Shown here: positions 51,324 through 59,060 of the stretch, in pieces | Layout of the letters: each line of letters opens with the position of its first letter | Position numbering within the stretch: the first letter of the stretch is position 1 | Assembly: GCF_000807855.2 (NCBI RefSeq) | Contig: NZ_JRYR02000001.1 | Span: forward strand, 1,977,881 to 2,041,880 | Direction of reading: 5' to 3' | Source of the DNA: Flammeovirga pacifica | GTDB lineage: Bacteria > Bacteroidota > Bacteroidia > Cytophagales > Flammeovirgaceae | DNA length: 64,000 bases | Position numbers and translations under genes: made by a program | The notes under the pieces: generated by a model | What the model was told of the DNA's origin: nothing | Databases searched by the model: none | What the model saw: the letters and a program-made list of their open reading frames with translations, nothing else

Positions 51324-53750
51324 ATGAAAATTTCTTTAAACTGGCTAAGTAGCCTTGTAAATATAGAGGATAAAACGCCTCAAGAAATTGACGAACTATT
51401 AACAATGTCCGGCCTTGAAGTAGAAGGAATCGAAGAGGTAGAAGAAGTAAAAGGTGGACTAAAAGGTTTAGTTGTTGCAGAAGTGCTTACTTGCGAGCAA
51501 CACCCTAATGCCGATAAACTAAGAATTACAACTGTAGATATTGGAGCAGAAGAGGCAGTACAAATTGTATGTGGTGCTCCTAATGTGGCTGCGGGCCAAA
51601 AAGTGATAGTTGCCACTATTGGTACTGAACTTTACCCTTCACCAACAGAAAGCTTCAAAATTAAGAAAGGAAAAATCCGTGGAGAAGTATCTATGGGAAT
51701 GATCTGTGCTGAAGATGAAATTGGCATGGGACAATCTCATGATGGCATCTTGGTATTGGATACAGATTTAGCTAATGGTACTCCTGCTGCTAAGTATTTC
51801 AACTTAGAAAACGATAATGTTTTAGAAATTGGTCTTACACCTAACCGTGTAGATGGTTCTTCTCATTATGGTGCAGCTAGAGATCTGAAAGTATTACTAG
51901 ATCGTCCAATTCAACAAGTGGCAAAACCTGAACTATTGGAAAGTTTTAAAGTAGATAATACTTCAGCTACAGTTCAAGTAAACGTACATAACAATGAAGC
52001 TTGTCCTCGATATTCTGGTGTTACTATTTCTGGTATAGAAATTAAAGAATCGCCAAAATGGATCAAGCAGAGACTTACTTCAATTGGTCTTTCTCCTATA
52101 AATAATGTGGTAGATATTACTAACTATGTTTTACATGAGTTAGGACAACCACTTCATGCTTTCGATTTAGCAAAAGTTGGCAATGAAATCAACATTAAAT
52201 TTGCAGAAGAAGGACAAGAATTCATCACTTTAGATGAAGAAAAAAGAAAATTAAAAGGTCATGATTTAATGATCGCTAATGCTTCAGAGAACATGTGTAT
52301 TGCAGGTGTTTTTGGTGGTTTAGCATCAGGAGTAACAGAATCTACAACAAGTATCTTCTTGGAATCTGCTTATTTCCACCCAGATGTTGTTCGTAAAACA
52401 TCTCAAGGTCATTCTATTAAAACTGATTCATCTTTCCGTTTCGAAAGAGGATGTGATCCTAATATGACCATCACTGCTTTAAAATATGCTGCTGCATTAA
52501 TTAAAGAATATGCAGGTGGAGAAATTACTTCTGATATTGTTGATGTTTACCCTACCCCTATTGAAAACTTCATTATTGATGTAAAATTCAAAAATGTAGA
52601 CCGTTTAATCGGGCAGGCTATCCCTCAAGACAGAGTAGTTGAAATTTTAGAAGGTCTTGAAATTTCTATTTTAGAAAGAACAGAAGAAACAATTAAAGTT
52701 TCTGTGCCTCCTTTCCGTGTAGACGTTCAAAGAGAAGCTGATATTATTGAAGAAATCCTTAGAATCTACGGGTTTAACAGTGTTGAGCTAAGTGATTCTT
52801 TATCAGCAGATTTCTTAGCTTCTTTCCCAAAGAAAGATAAGCAAATTCTTCAGAGAAAAGTAACAGAGATGTTAGCAGGTTCTGGTTGTCATGAAGTGAT
52901 GACTAACTCGTTAACTACTTCAAAATATACAAAAGAATCAAGTGATTTAAACGAAAGTGAAAACGTTGAAATCCTAAATATTTTGAGTGCCGATTTAGAT
53001 GTTATGCGTCAATCAATGATGTTTAGTGGATTAGAAGTAATTAACCATAACATTCGTCGTCAACAAAAGAACATCAGAATATTTGAATTTGGAAAGACGT
53101 ATCACAAAGATGAAAATGGTTATACTGAAAATGAGCATTTAGCATTATTCGTTAGCGGTACATCCACAGACGAATCTTGGATTAAAAAAGCAACATCTTC
53201 AGATTTCCACACCGTTTCTTCATTGGTAGAAAAAATCTTTGATCGTTTAAATATTCAAGGTATTTCTGCTGAATACATCAGTAATGATACATTTGCTTAC
53301 GGATTACAATACTCAGCACGTAAAAAAGTGATTGCAACTGTAGGTTTGGTACATCCAAAAGCAGCTAAAATGACTGGTGTAAAGCAAGAGGTATTCTTTG
53401 CTGATATCAATTGGACATTATTAGTTGATATGTACAGTGCAGATTACAAGTTCAAAGAAATACCAAAATTCCCTGAAGTAAGAAGAGATTTATCTATTGT
53501 TTTAGATAAGAATGCGACTTTTGCTTCTATCAAGCAATTAGCCCAAAAAACAGAAAGAAAGCTATTGAAGAAAATCAATGTTTTTGATGTTTATGAAGGC
53601 AAACACCTTGCTGCTGATTTAAAATCATATTCTGTTAGTTTCATTCTTCAAGATGAAAACAAAACATTAAATGAGAAAGCTATTGATAAAGTAATGAATA
53701 ACTTAATCAAAGCATTTGAAACGCAATTAAAAGCGGTCATCCGTAAATAA
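51324..53750 (+). CDS. pheT: phenylalanine-tRNA ligase, beta subunit
   Basis: This 808-residue subunit charges tRNA-Phe together with PheS (not in the window). The domains are: EMAP/tRNA-binding (about 40-150, LVVAEVLTCEQHPNADKL), B3/B4 editing (210-380), B5 (about 400-470), the catalytic-like core with RFERGCDPN, and the C-terminal anticodon-binding FDX-ACB domain (715-808, KFPEVRRDLSIVLD). The length is normal. A terminator with a GAAA tetraloop follows 11 nt after the stop codon. Confidence 0.95.
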   Translation: MKISLNWLSSLVNIEDKTPQEIDELLTMSGLEVEGIEEVEEVKGGLKGLVVAEVLTCEQHPNADKLRITTVDIGAEEAVQIVCGAPNVAAGQKVIVATIGTELYPSPTESFKIKKGKIRGEVSMGMICAEDEIGMGQSHDGILVLDTDLANGTPAAKYFNLENDNVLEIGLTPNRVDGSSHYGAARDLKVLLDRPIQQVAKPELLESFKVDNTSATVQVNVHNNEACPRYSGVTISGIEIKESPKWIKQRLTSIGLSPINNVVDITNYVLHELGQPLHAFDLAKVGNEINIKFAEEGQEFITLDEEKRKLKGHDLMIANASENMCIAGVFGGLASGVTESTTSIFLESAYFHPDVVRKTSQGHSIKTDSSFRFERGCDPNMTITALKYAAALIKEYAGGEITSDIVDVYPTPIENFIIDVKFKNVDRLIGQAIPQDRVVEILEGLEISILERTEETIKVSVPPFRVDVQREADIIEEILRIYGFNSVELSDSLSADFLASFPKKDKQILQRKVTEMLAGSGCHEVMTNSLTTSKYTKESSDLNESENVEILNILSADLDVMRQSMMFSGLEVINHNIRRQQKNIRIFEFGKTYHKDENGYTENEHLALFVSGTSTDESWIKKATSSDFHTVSSLVEKIFDRLNIQGISAEYISNDTFAYGLQYSARKKVIATVGLVHPKAAKMTGVKQEVFFADINWTLLVDMYSADYKFKEIPKFPEVRRDLSIVLDKNATFASIKQLAQKTERKLLKKINVFDVYEGKHLAADLKSYSVSFILQDENKTLNEKAIDKVMNNLIKAFETQLKAVIRK

Positions 53751-53761
53751 GAATAACACTA

Positions 53762-53793
53762 CTGCTCCCAAAGAAATTTGGGAGCAGATTTTA
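53762..53793 (+). terminator. pheT terminator
   Basis: An 11-bp stem CTGCTCCCAAA / TTTGGGAGCAG closed by a GAAA tetraloop is followed by ATTTTATC. It lies between pheT and the coiled-coil gene, whose ATG follows 11 nt later, so it may only partly terminate. Confidence 0.75.
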
Positions 53794-53804
53794 TCACCTA
53801 TAGC

Positions 53805-54347
53805 ATGTCAAAAACCATCCCCAACATTGGCGAAGAAATCAAACTATTAATTGATAAGATTAACACCCTTACTGTACTGTATAAAGAGGCTCAAAAAGAA
53901 ATTGTATTGTTAAAAGAAAATCAACAAGAAACTGATGATCAAATGGCAATTCAAGAACAATCTGATAGACTTCAAGAATTAATTACTCAAGGGAATGAGC
54001 ATATCAAACAATTGTTTGAGGATAAAGCTGGCCTTCAAAAAGAAAGAGATGAAGCTCAAAGTCAAGTAGAGGGACAACAATCTGTCATTCAATTTCTGAA
54101 CCAAGACGTGAACCAATTAAGGGATACTCTCGAAGAAAAAGATGAGACAATTGACATCTTCAATCAACAAAAAAGAGATTTCATTAAAGAAAATCAAAAA
54201 CTGAAGGATGAGTTGGTAGAATTGAGAAAACTCTCAAAAATGGCAGATTCTCTTAAAAAAGAAAAAGAAGAGATTTTGCACGAAAAAGAAGAATTATCGA
54301 CTGAAATTGAGCTTTTAAACGAAGAAATCGAGCGTCTTTCTAAATAG
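53805..54347 (+). CDS. coiled-coil protein upstream of zapA
   Basis: This 180-residue protein is almost entirely coiled coil, rich in Glu, Lys and Gln with heptads throughout (for example LRDTLEEKDETIDIFNQQ and EILHEKEELSTEIELLNEEI). It has no membrane segment. The frame can be extended to a TTG at 53778, but that lies inside the pheT terminator stem, so the ATG at 53805 is used. Its place next to zapA suggests a cell-division or ZapA-partner role, comparable to ZapB, but this is inference. Confidence 0.8.
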   Translation: MSKTIPNIGEEIKLLIDKINTLTVLYKEAQKEIVLLKENQQETDDQMAIQEQSDRLQELITQGNEHIKQLFEDKAGLQKERDEAQSQVEGQQSVIQFLNQDVNQLRDTLEEKDETIDIFNQQKRDFIKENQKLKDELVELRKLSKMADSLKKEKEEILHEKEELSTEIELLNEEIERLSK

Positions 54348-54424
54348 ATTGGTTTAATTTTTTTAAAAATTCGATAATTCCAATTTTTTCAAGTACATTT
54401 ATTTTATAAAAAGGAATTTACTCA

Positions 54425-54492
54425 GATCGTCATTAAACACGGTTTAATAAATATAGTATAAAAACGATCATATTTATCTTGTAATTTACAAG
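54425..54492 (+). promoter_or_regulatory. structured region upstream of zapA
   Basis: GATCGT (54425-54430) pairs with ACGATC (54464-54469) around an inner 7-bp hairpin ATTAAAC-ACG-GTTTAAT. A 15-nt palindrome CTTGTAATTTACAAG (54478-54492) follows, ending 23 nt before zapA. This may be a leader RNA or an operator. Confidence 0.4.
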
Positions 54493-54515
54493 GTATACAT
54501 ATAAAACGTAGGAAA

Positions 54516-54809
54516 ATGGGACTAAGATCTCCTAAAGAAAATATCACATTAAAGCTATGCGGAAAGGTATACAACCTTAAAGCTACTAAGTCGGAAGAAC
54601 ACCTTTTATTGAAGGCAGCCGATCAGCTTAACCGTATTCTTTCGGGGCAAAAACAGCAACATCCAAATGCTGATGAAAGAGACTTACTCATAATGACTGC
54701 TTTTGATCTAATTGTGCAATCCCACACCGAGTCGGATGAGCTACAAACTTCACTTGATCGGCTTAAAATATTAAACAAACAAATTGACGAAATTCTTCCA
54801 AACAATTAG
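54516..54809 (+). CDS. zapA: cell division protein ZapA
   Basis: This 97-residue protein stabilises FtsZ filaments at midcell. It has the ZapA plan: an N-terminal strand (ITLKLCGKVYNLKATKSEE), helix EHLLLKAADQLNRILS, then ERDLLIMTAFDLIVQS and the C-terminal helix of the dimeric/tetrameric coiled coil. It lies between the coiled-coil gene and rny on the same strand, an arrangement that I know from other Bacteroidota. Confidence 0.88.
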   Translation: MGLRSPKENITLKLCGKVYNLKATKSEEHLLLKAADQLNRILSGQKQQHPNADERDLLIMTAFDLIVQSHTESDELQTSLDRLKILNKQIDEILPNN

Positions 54810-54897
54810 AAGATTTTTTAAATTCTAGTTTTCCTTTTTTGTATATATATTTTTAAAATGTAGTTAGATAACTACGCACAGACATCTGTACGTAAAA

Positions 54898-56505
54898 ATG
54901 GAAACAACCCTAGTTATAGTAATTACCGCAATTGCTGGCATCGGTATTGGTGCAGTATTAGGTAGATTTATGCTTGCCAAAGTATTGAAGGGGCTTGAAA
55001 CAGAAGCGAGAGATAAGGCAACGCATATCTTAGAGGAGGCAAAGAAAGATTCAGAGAGAATTAAAAGAGACAAGTTGATCGAATCAAAAGAAAAGTTCTT
55101 GAAAATGAAACAAGATTTTGATTCTGAAACCGCCAAAAGAAGAAATCAACTTAACGTAAACGAAAACAAGCTTAAACAGTTTGAAAATCGTTTAAAGCAA
55201 CAAGAAGCAAAGCAGAAGCAAAAAGAAGCTAGTATTGCCAAGCAACAAGAATCTTTCAAAAAGAAAGATAAAGAAATGGAAGACCGTTTCGATGAGCTTG
55301 CAATTCAAAAAGAGCTTACTTTTAAAGCAAAAGAAGAAGCAGAGCAACTTCGTTTAAAACAAGTAGAACAATTGGAAAAAGTAGCTAACCTTAAAGCAGA
55401 GGAAGCTAGAGAACAATTGGTTGAAGCGTTAAAAGACGAAGCAAGAACAAAAGCCTCTATGCATATTAAGAATATCATGGAGGAAGCTAAAATGACTGCT
55501 ACTAAAGAAGCAAGAAAAACTGTTATCACCACTATTCAACGTACAGCTGCAGAACAAGCAATTGAAAACTGTGTATCTGTATTCAACTTGGAAAGTGATG
55601 AGTTAAAAGGTAAAATCATCGGTAGAGAAGGTCGTAACATCCGTGCTTTAGAAGCAAGTACAGGTGTTGAGATTATTGTTGATGACACTCCTGAAGCAAT
55701 TATTATTTCTGGTTTTGATCCTGTAAGAAGAGAAATTGCCAGAGTATCCCTTCATCGATTAGTTGCAGATGGTAGAATCCACCCTGCTCGTATTGAAGAA
55801 GTAGTTGCTAAAACAAAGAAAAATATTGATGACGAAATCATCGAAATTGGTGAAAGAACTGTTATCGATTTAGGAATTCATGGATTGCACCCTGAGTTAA
55901 TTAAGTTAGTAGGTAGAATGAGATTCCGTTCTTCTTATGGTCAAAACTTATTACAACACTCTAGAGAAGTTGCTAATCTTGCGAGTACCCTAGCTTCTGA
56001 ACTTGGTTTGAATTCTAAAGTAGCTAAACGTGCAGGTTTACTTCACGATATTGGTAAAGTTTGGCCAGAAGAGCCAGAAGTACCACACGCTATTTTAGGT
56101 ATGAACTTAGCGAAGAAATATGGTGAAACTCCTGAAGTATGTAATGCTATTGGTGCTCACCACGACGAAATCGAAATGACAACACTTATTTCTCCAATCA
56201 TCCAAGCATGTGACGCTATTTCTGGCTCACGTCCTGGTGCTCGTAGAGAAATGATGGAATCATATATCCAACGTCTGAAAGAATTAGAAGGTCTTGCAAT
56301 GGGCTTTAAAGGAGTGCATAAATGTTATGCAATCCAAGCTGGTAGAGAGTTAAGAGTAATGGTTGATGCTGAAAAAGTGCCAGACACTGATGCAGGTCAA
56401 TTATCTTTTGATATCGCTAACAAGATCGAAACTGAAATGCAATATCCTGGACAAATTAAAGTAACGGTTATCCGTGAAACAAGATCTGTTCACTTTGCTA
56501 AGTAA
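54898..56505 (+). CDS. rny: ribonuclease Y
   Basis: This 535-residue membrane-anchored endoribonuclease starts mRNA decay. It has an N-terminal helix ([20 protein letters not shown]), a long charged coiled coil (about 30-200), a KH domain (about 225-290, [19 protein letters not shown]) and an HD domain with [16 protein letters not shown] and AHHDEIE as metal ligands (about 340-435). The length is typical. It is the last gene of the zapA unit and ends at a strong terminator. Confidence 0.95.
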   Translation: METTLVIVITAIAGIGIGAVLGRFMLAKVLKGLETEARDKATHILEEAKKDSERIKRDKLIESKEKFLKMKQDFDSETAKRRNQLNVNENKLKQFENRLKQQEAKQKQKEASIAKQQESFKKKDKEMEDRFDELAIQKELTFKAKEEAEQLRLKQVEQLEKVANLKAEEAREQLVEALKDEARTKASMHIKNIMEEAKMTATKEARKTVITTIQRTAAEQAIENCVSVFNLESDELKGKIIGREGRNIRALEASTGVEIIVDDTPEAIIISGFDPVRREIARVSLHRLVADGRIHPARIEEVVAKTKKNIDDEIIEIGERTVIDLGIHGLHPELIKLVGRMRFRSSYGQNLLQHSREVANLASTLASELGLNSKVAKRAGLLHDIGKVWPEEPEVPHAILGMNLAKKYGETPEVCNAIGAHHDEIEMTTLISPIIQACDAISGSRPGARREMMESYIQRLKELEGLAMGFKGVHKCYAIQAGRELRVMVDAEKVPDTDAGQLSFDIANKIETEMQYPGQIKVTVIRETRSVHFAK

Positions 56506-56520
56506 TCAGTAACTAATCAA

Positions 56521-56562
56521 AAAAAACTCTCTATAATTTAATAATTATAGAGAGTTTTTTTT
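56521..56562 (+). terminator. rny terminator
   Basis: A perfect 18-bp stem (56521-56538 with 56543-56560) with a TAAT loop ends in eight T residues. Because the stem starts with A6, it also has a T tract on the other strand. Confidence 0.92.
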
Positions 56563-56656
56563 ATGTCTAATATTTTAAGACTGATATTATAATGTAGAAG
56601 TTTCAAATGTTTAAACACTACTATAACATCATATTTATATTCTATTATCTATGATT

Positions 56657-57343
56657 TTAATAAGGGTGTGATTCTAAATCTAAAGGCAATACAATTTTTT
56701 GTTCTACTGGCTTTCCATTTTGCATAGCACACATCCATTTAGGGCATTCTGACAATAACTCTAATACTTTATCATCTAATGTTTCCTCTACTCCTTTTAC
56801 TATTTCAACCTCTTGAAGTTTACCATATACAGTTACAATAAAAGAAACATACACCTTTCCCTTTCCTTCTCTATCGATACCATGACTATGGAGTGCTCCA
56901 TGAAACCATGTATAAAACTCCCCCATCCCACCTGGATATTTAGCAGACACTTCTGCCATATTAAATACATTTTCATGATGTAATTCAGGGTTATTATTTT
57001 TATCTATCTCATGATTTATTAAAACCAGAAGTTCATCAGCGTGTAATTTCAATTCATCATTCATAGGATAATTGAACATATCATCTACTTCTTTTTTAGC
57101 CTCTAAATCAAGATCTAAATAGTGATGTGCCAAGGCTCTTACATACTGTATTTCTGCAGTACTTCTAGGCAATAGTGCAATAATTTCATCTGTCTTTATT
57201 AAAGCATGGTCATAGTCTTTTTGATCTATTAAATCATATGCATAAGCTACGTACTCTTGAGACATTTCTTCTGGAGTATGTTGAGCAAATAATGAGGTAA
57301 CAGTAACTTGAATAAGGCAAGAGACAAGGAGTAGAAATTTCAT
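56657..57343 (-). CDS. TonB C-terminal-domain exported protein
   Basis: This 228-residue protein has a signal peptide (LLLVSCLIQVTVTSLFAQ), a helical TPR-like part (about 25-110) and a C-terminal TonB_C-like domain (about 130-220): SAKYPGGMGEFYTWFHGAL, GKVYVSFIVTVYGKLQEVEIVKG, and CPKWMCAMQNGKPVEQKIVLPL. It lacks the Pro-rich linker and membrane anchor of true TonB, so it may bind outer-membrane receptors or peptidoglycan without transmitting energy. It is monocistronic. Confidence 0.83.
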   Translation of the reverse strand: MKFLLLVSCLIQVTVTSLFAQHTPEEMSQEYVAYAYDLIDQKDYDHALIKTDEIIALLPRSTAEIQYVRALAHHYLDLDLEAKKEVDDMFNYPMNDELKLHADELLVLINHEIDKNNNPELHHENVFNMAEVSAKYPGGMGEFYTWFHGALHSHGIDREGKGKVYVSFIVTVYGKLQEVEIVKGVEETLDDKVLELLSECPKWMCAMQNGKPVEQKIVLPLDLESHPY

Positions 57344-57412
57344 ATATATTAGTTGTGCTTTATATTATAACTAATAAAACATTAAATTATTGTCTTTTGA
57401 AGTAACTTACAA

Positions 57413-58135
57413 CTATATGTCACCTTTTAAATAAGCTTGTCTTACCCTTTCATCCATTTTTTCGATGGCATAACGTAAAGTGGTTCTAGTCATTTTATGA
57501 TAATGTTTATCGAGAAAATCTCTTTCTGCATCTTCGTTTCTTTTGCCAATTTCTTTAAGCATCCACCCTACTGCTTTATGTATTAAGTCATGATCATGAT
57601 TTAAATGGCGCTCACACAAATCAAATGCAATTTTATAATCATCTTTATTAATCATGTATAGAGTTGCCACAATAGCCACTCTAATCCTCCACATTTCATT
57701 AGATTCACTTAATTCATAAAGAATATCACTAGACATTTTCCCTTCATAAATATATCTACCCAATAATTTATAACAGGAGGTATCCACCAAATCCCAATTA
57801 TTGACATAATCTAAATGATTTAGGTAGCATTGTATTATTTCTTCTTGAGGGATTTTCTTTTTAGTATAATGATGAATCAACATCACTAAACCACACATTC
57901 TTACTTCATGGTAAGTATGTTTCAGTAGCTCAGAGATTTCATTGATGTTACACTCCATATACGCCTCCTTTGCTACAATCCTAATATTAGGCATACTTAT
58001 CCCCATAAAATGATCCCCCTCTCCATATCCACCAGGAAAAGCTTTAAAAAACTGGGGCAATTGCACCACTTTTTTATCGTCTATAAATGATGATAACGAT
58101 TGTATGATATCTTGAATGCGTTCAGTCGATTCCAT
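57413..58135 (-). CDS. AlkD-like DNA alkylation repair protein
   Basis: This 240-residue all-helical HEAT-repeat protein of the AlkC/AlkD family probably removes N3- or N7-alkylated purines. Recognisable segments are FKAFPGGYGEGDHFMGISMP, HEVRMCGLVMLIHHY, NNWDLVDTS (the Trp and Asp of the active cleft), NEMWRIRVAIVA (Trp and Arg that contact the lesion) and HKAVGWMLKEIGKR. It begins 7 nt after the stop codon of the upstream barrel gene on the same strand, so they may be co-transcribed. Confidence 0.9.
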   Translation of the reverse strand: MESTERIQDIIQSLSSFIDDKKVVQLPQFFKAFPGGYGEGDHFMGISMPNIRIVAKEAYMECNINEISELLKHTYHEVRMCGLVMLIHHYTKKKIPQEEIIQCYLNHLDYVNNWDLVDTSCYKLLGRYIYEGKMSSDILYELSESNEMWRIRVAIVATLYMINKDDYKIAFDLCERHLNHDHDLIHKAVGWMLKEIGKRNEDAERDFLDKHYHKMTRTTLRYAIEKMDERVRQAYLKGDI

Positions 58136-58142
58136 AATTTAA

Positions 58143-58937
58143 TTAATTATCTCTCCAATGCCATCTATAAGATAAGCCGGCTTCTGCAAACCATGTATCT
58201 GAAGAAGAAGTTGGAGTATATCCTCCTCCAATATCTAATAAAAAGTGATCATTCACTAAATAGGAAAGTCCAGTATCAAACCCAGGGTCGAAATCATTCA
58301 GGTTTCCAAATAACTCTATAAAGGTCCCCCATTTCTCTGTTAATGAGATACCAAAGTTAAATGTTGAAGGCAGAGAGTAATCTACTTCATTTCTTCTTGG
58401 TAGTGAAGCTCCCAAATTCATATTGAATGACAACCAATCATTGATTTGATTACTTGTCATAACATTAAATACCATTCCCACATTGTCTCTTCTATAATCA
58501 TGAGATACTGATTTCAACATCAACCTACCTTGAAAACCGATAGCTGGAACCCATCCATCATTTTGAGTAAAATTATATCTAAAACCTAATTGAGTTGTAG
58601 ATACTCCACTTAAGTCTAAAGTATCAACATCAGAACCAGCAAAATTAACCTTATCATTTCTAACATTGATCATGGCTTCAATATCAAATTTTTCTGTTAA
58701 ACCGAACCTTAAAAAGTTAGTAAAAATAAGGGTGGACACATCTAAATCTGGAGTTTTCCCATTAATATTAGTGGTATTAAAGCCAGATTGAACTTGAATT
58801 ACTTTTTTACCTAAAGTAGTTGCACCAAAAGTCAAACCTGGGCGATCTGTACTAATTTGCTCACTGTATTGAGCAATAGCAGAAATTGGTATTAAATAGA
58901 TAAATAGTAGTGTAAGTAGTAATAATAATTGTTTCAT
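58143..58937 (-). CDS. outer-membrane beta-barrel protein (transporter/phenol MetA deg-like)
   Basis: This 264-residue protein has a signal peptide (LLLLTLLFIYLIPISAIAQ) and a mature barrel with the pattern QISTDRPGLTFGATTLGKKV, then alternating strands and a final LSYRWHWRD strand. This matches the Phenol_MetA_deg/transporter family common in Bacteroidota. The substrate is unknown. It is the first gene of a pair with the AlkD-like gene, 7 nt apart. Confidence 0.78.
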   Translation of the reverse strand: MKQLLLLLTLLFIYLIPISAIAQYSEQISTDRPGLTFGATTLGKKVIQVQSGFNTTNINGKTPDLDVSTLIFTNFLRFGLTEKFDIEAMINVRNDKVNFAGSDVDTLDLSGVSTTQLGFRYNFTQNDGWVPAIGFQGRLMLKSVSHDYRRDNVGMVFNVMTSNQINDWLSFNMNLGASLPRRNEVDYSLPSTFNFGISLTEKWGTFIELFGNLNDFDPGFDTGLSYLVNDHFLLDIGGGYTPTSSSDTWFAEAGLSYRWHWRDN

Positions 58938-58992
58938 CAGTATATATTTTTCGTCAATTTACTAATTCGATTGATAAACCCAAATATGTAAA

Positions 58993-59030
58993 ACACAAAA
59001 AAAATCCTTGCCGGTAAACCGACAAGGATT
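58993..59030 (-). terminator. ppc terminator
   Basis: AATCCTTG (59003-59010) pairs with 59023-59030, with an inner CGGT/ACCG pairing after one mismatch. The minus strand continues into eight T residues. It lies about 30 nt after ppc. Confidence 0.88.
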
Positions 59031-59060
59031 ATATATTAAAATGCTTTTAAAGCACAAGTA

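Noticed and set aside
53778-53804. Longer start of the coiled-coil gene before zapA
   Set aside because: The TTG start is inside the pheT terminator stem; the ATG at 53805 starts a normal protein.
54810-54897. 6S RNA next to zapA, by analogy with E. coli zapA-ssrS
   Set aside because: The zapA-rny gap is only 88 nt and shows no long bulged hairpin.
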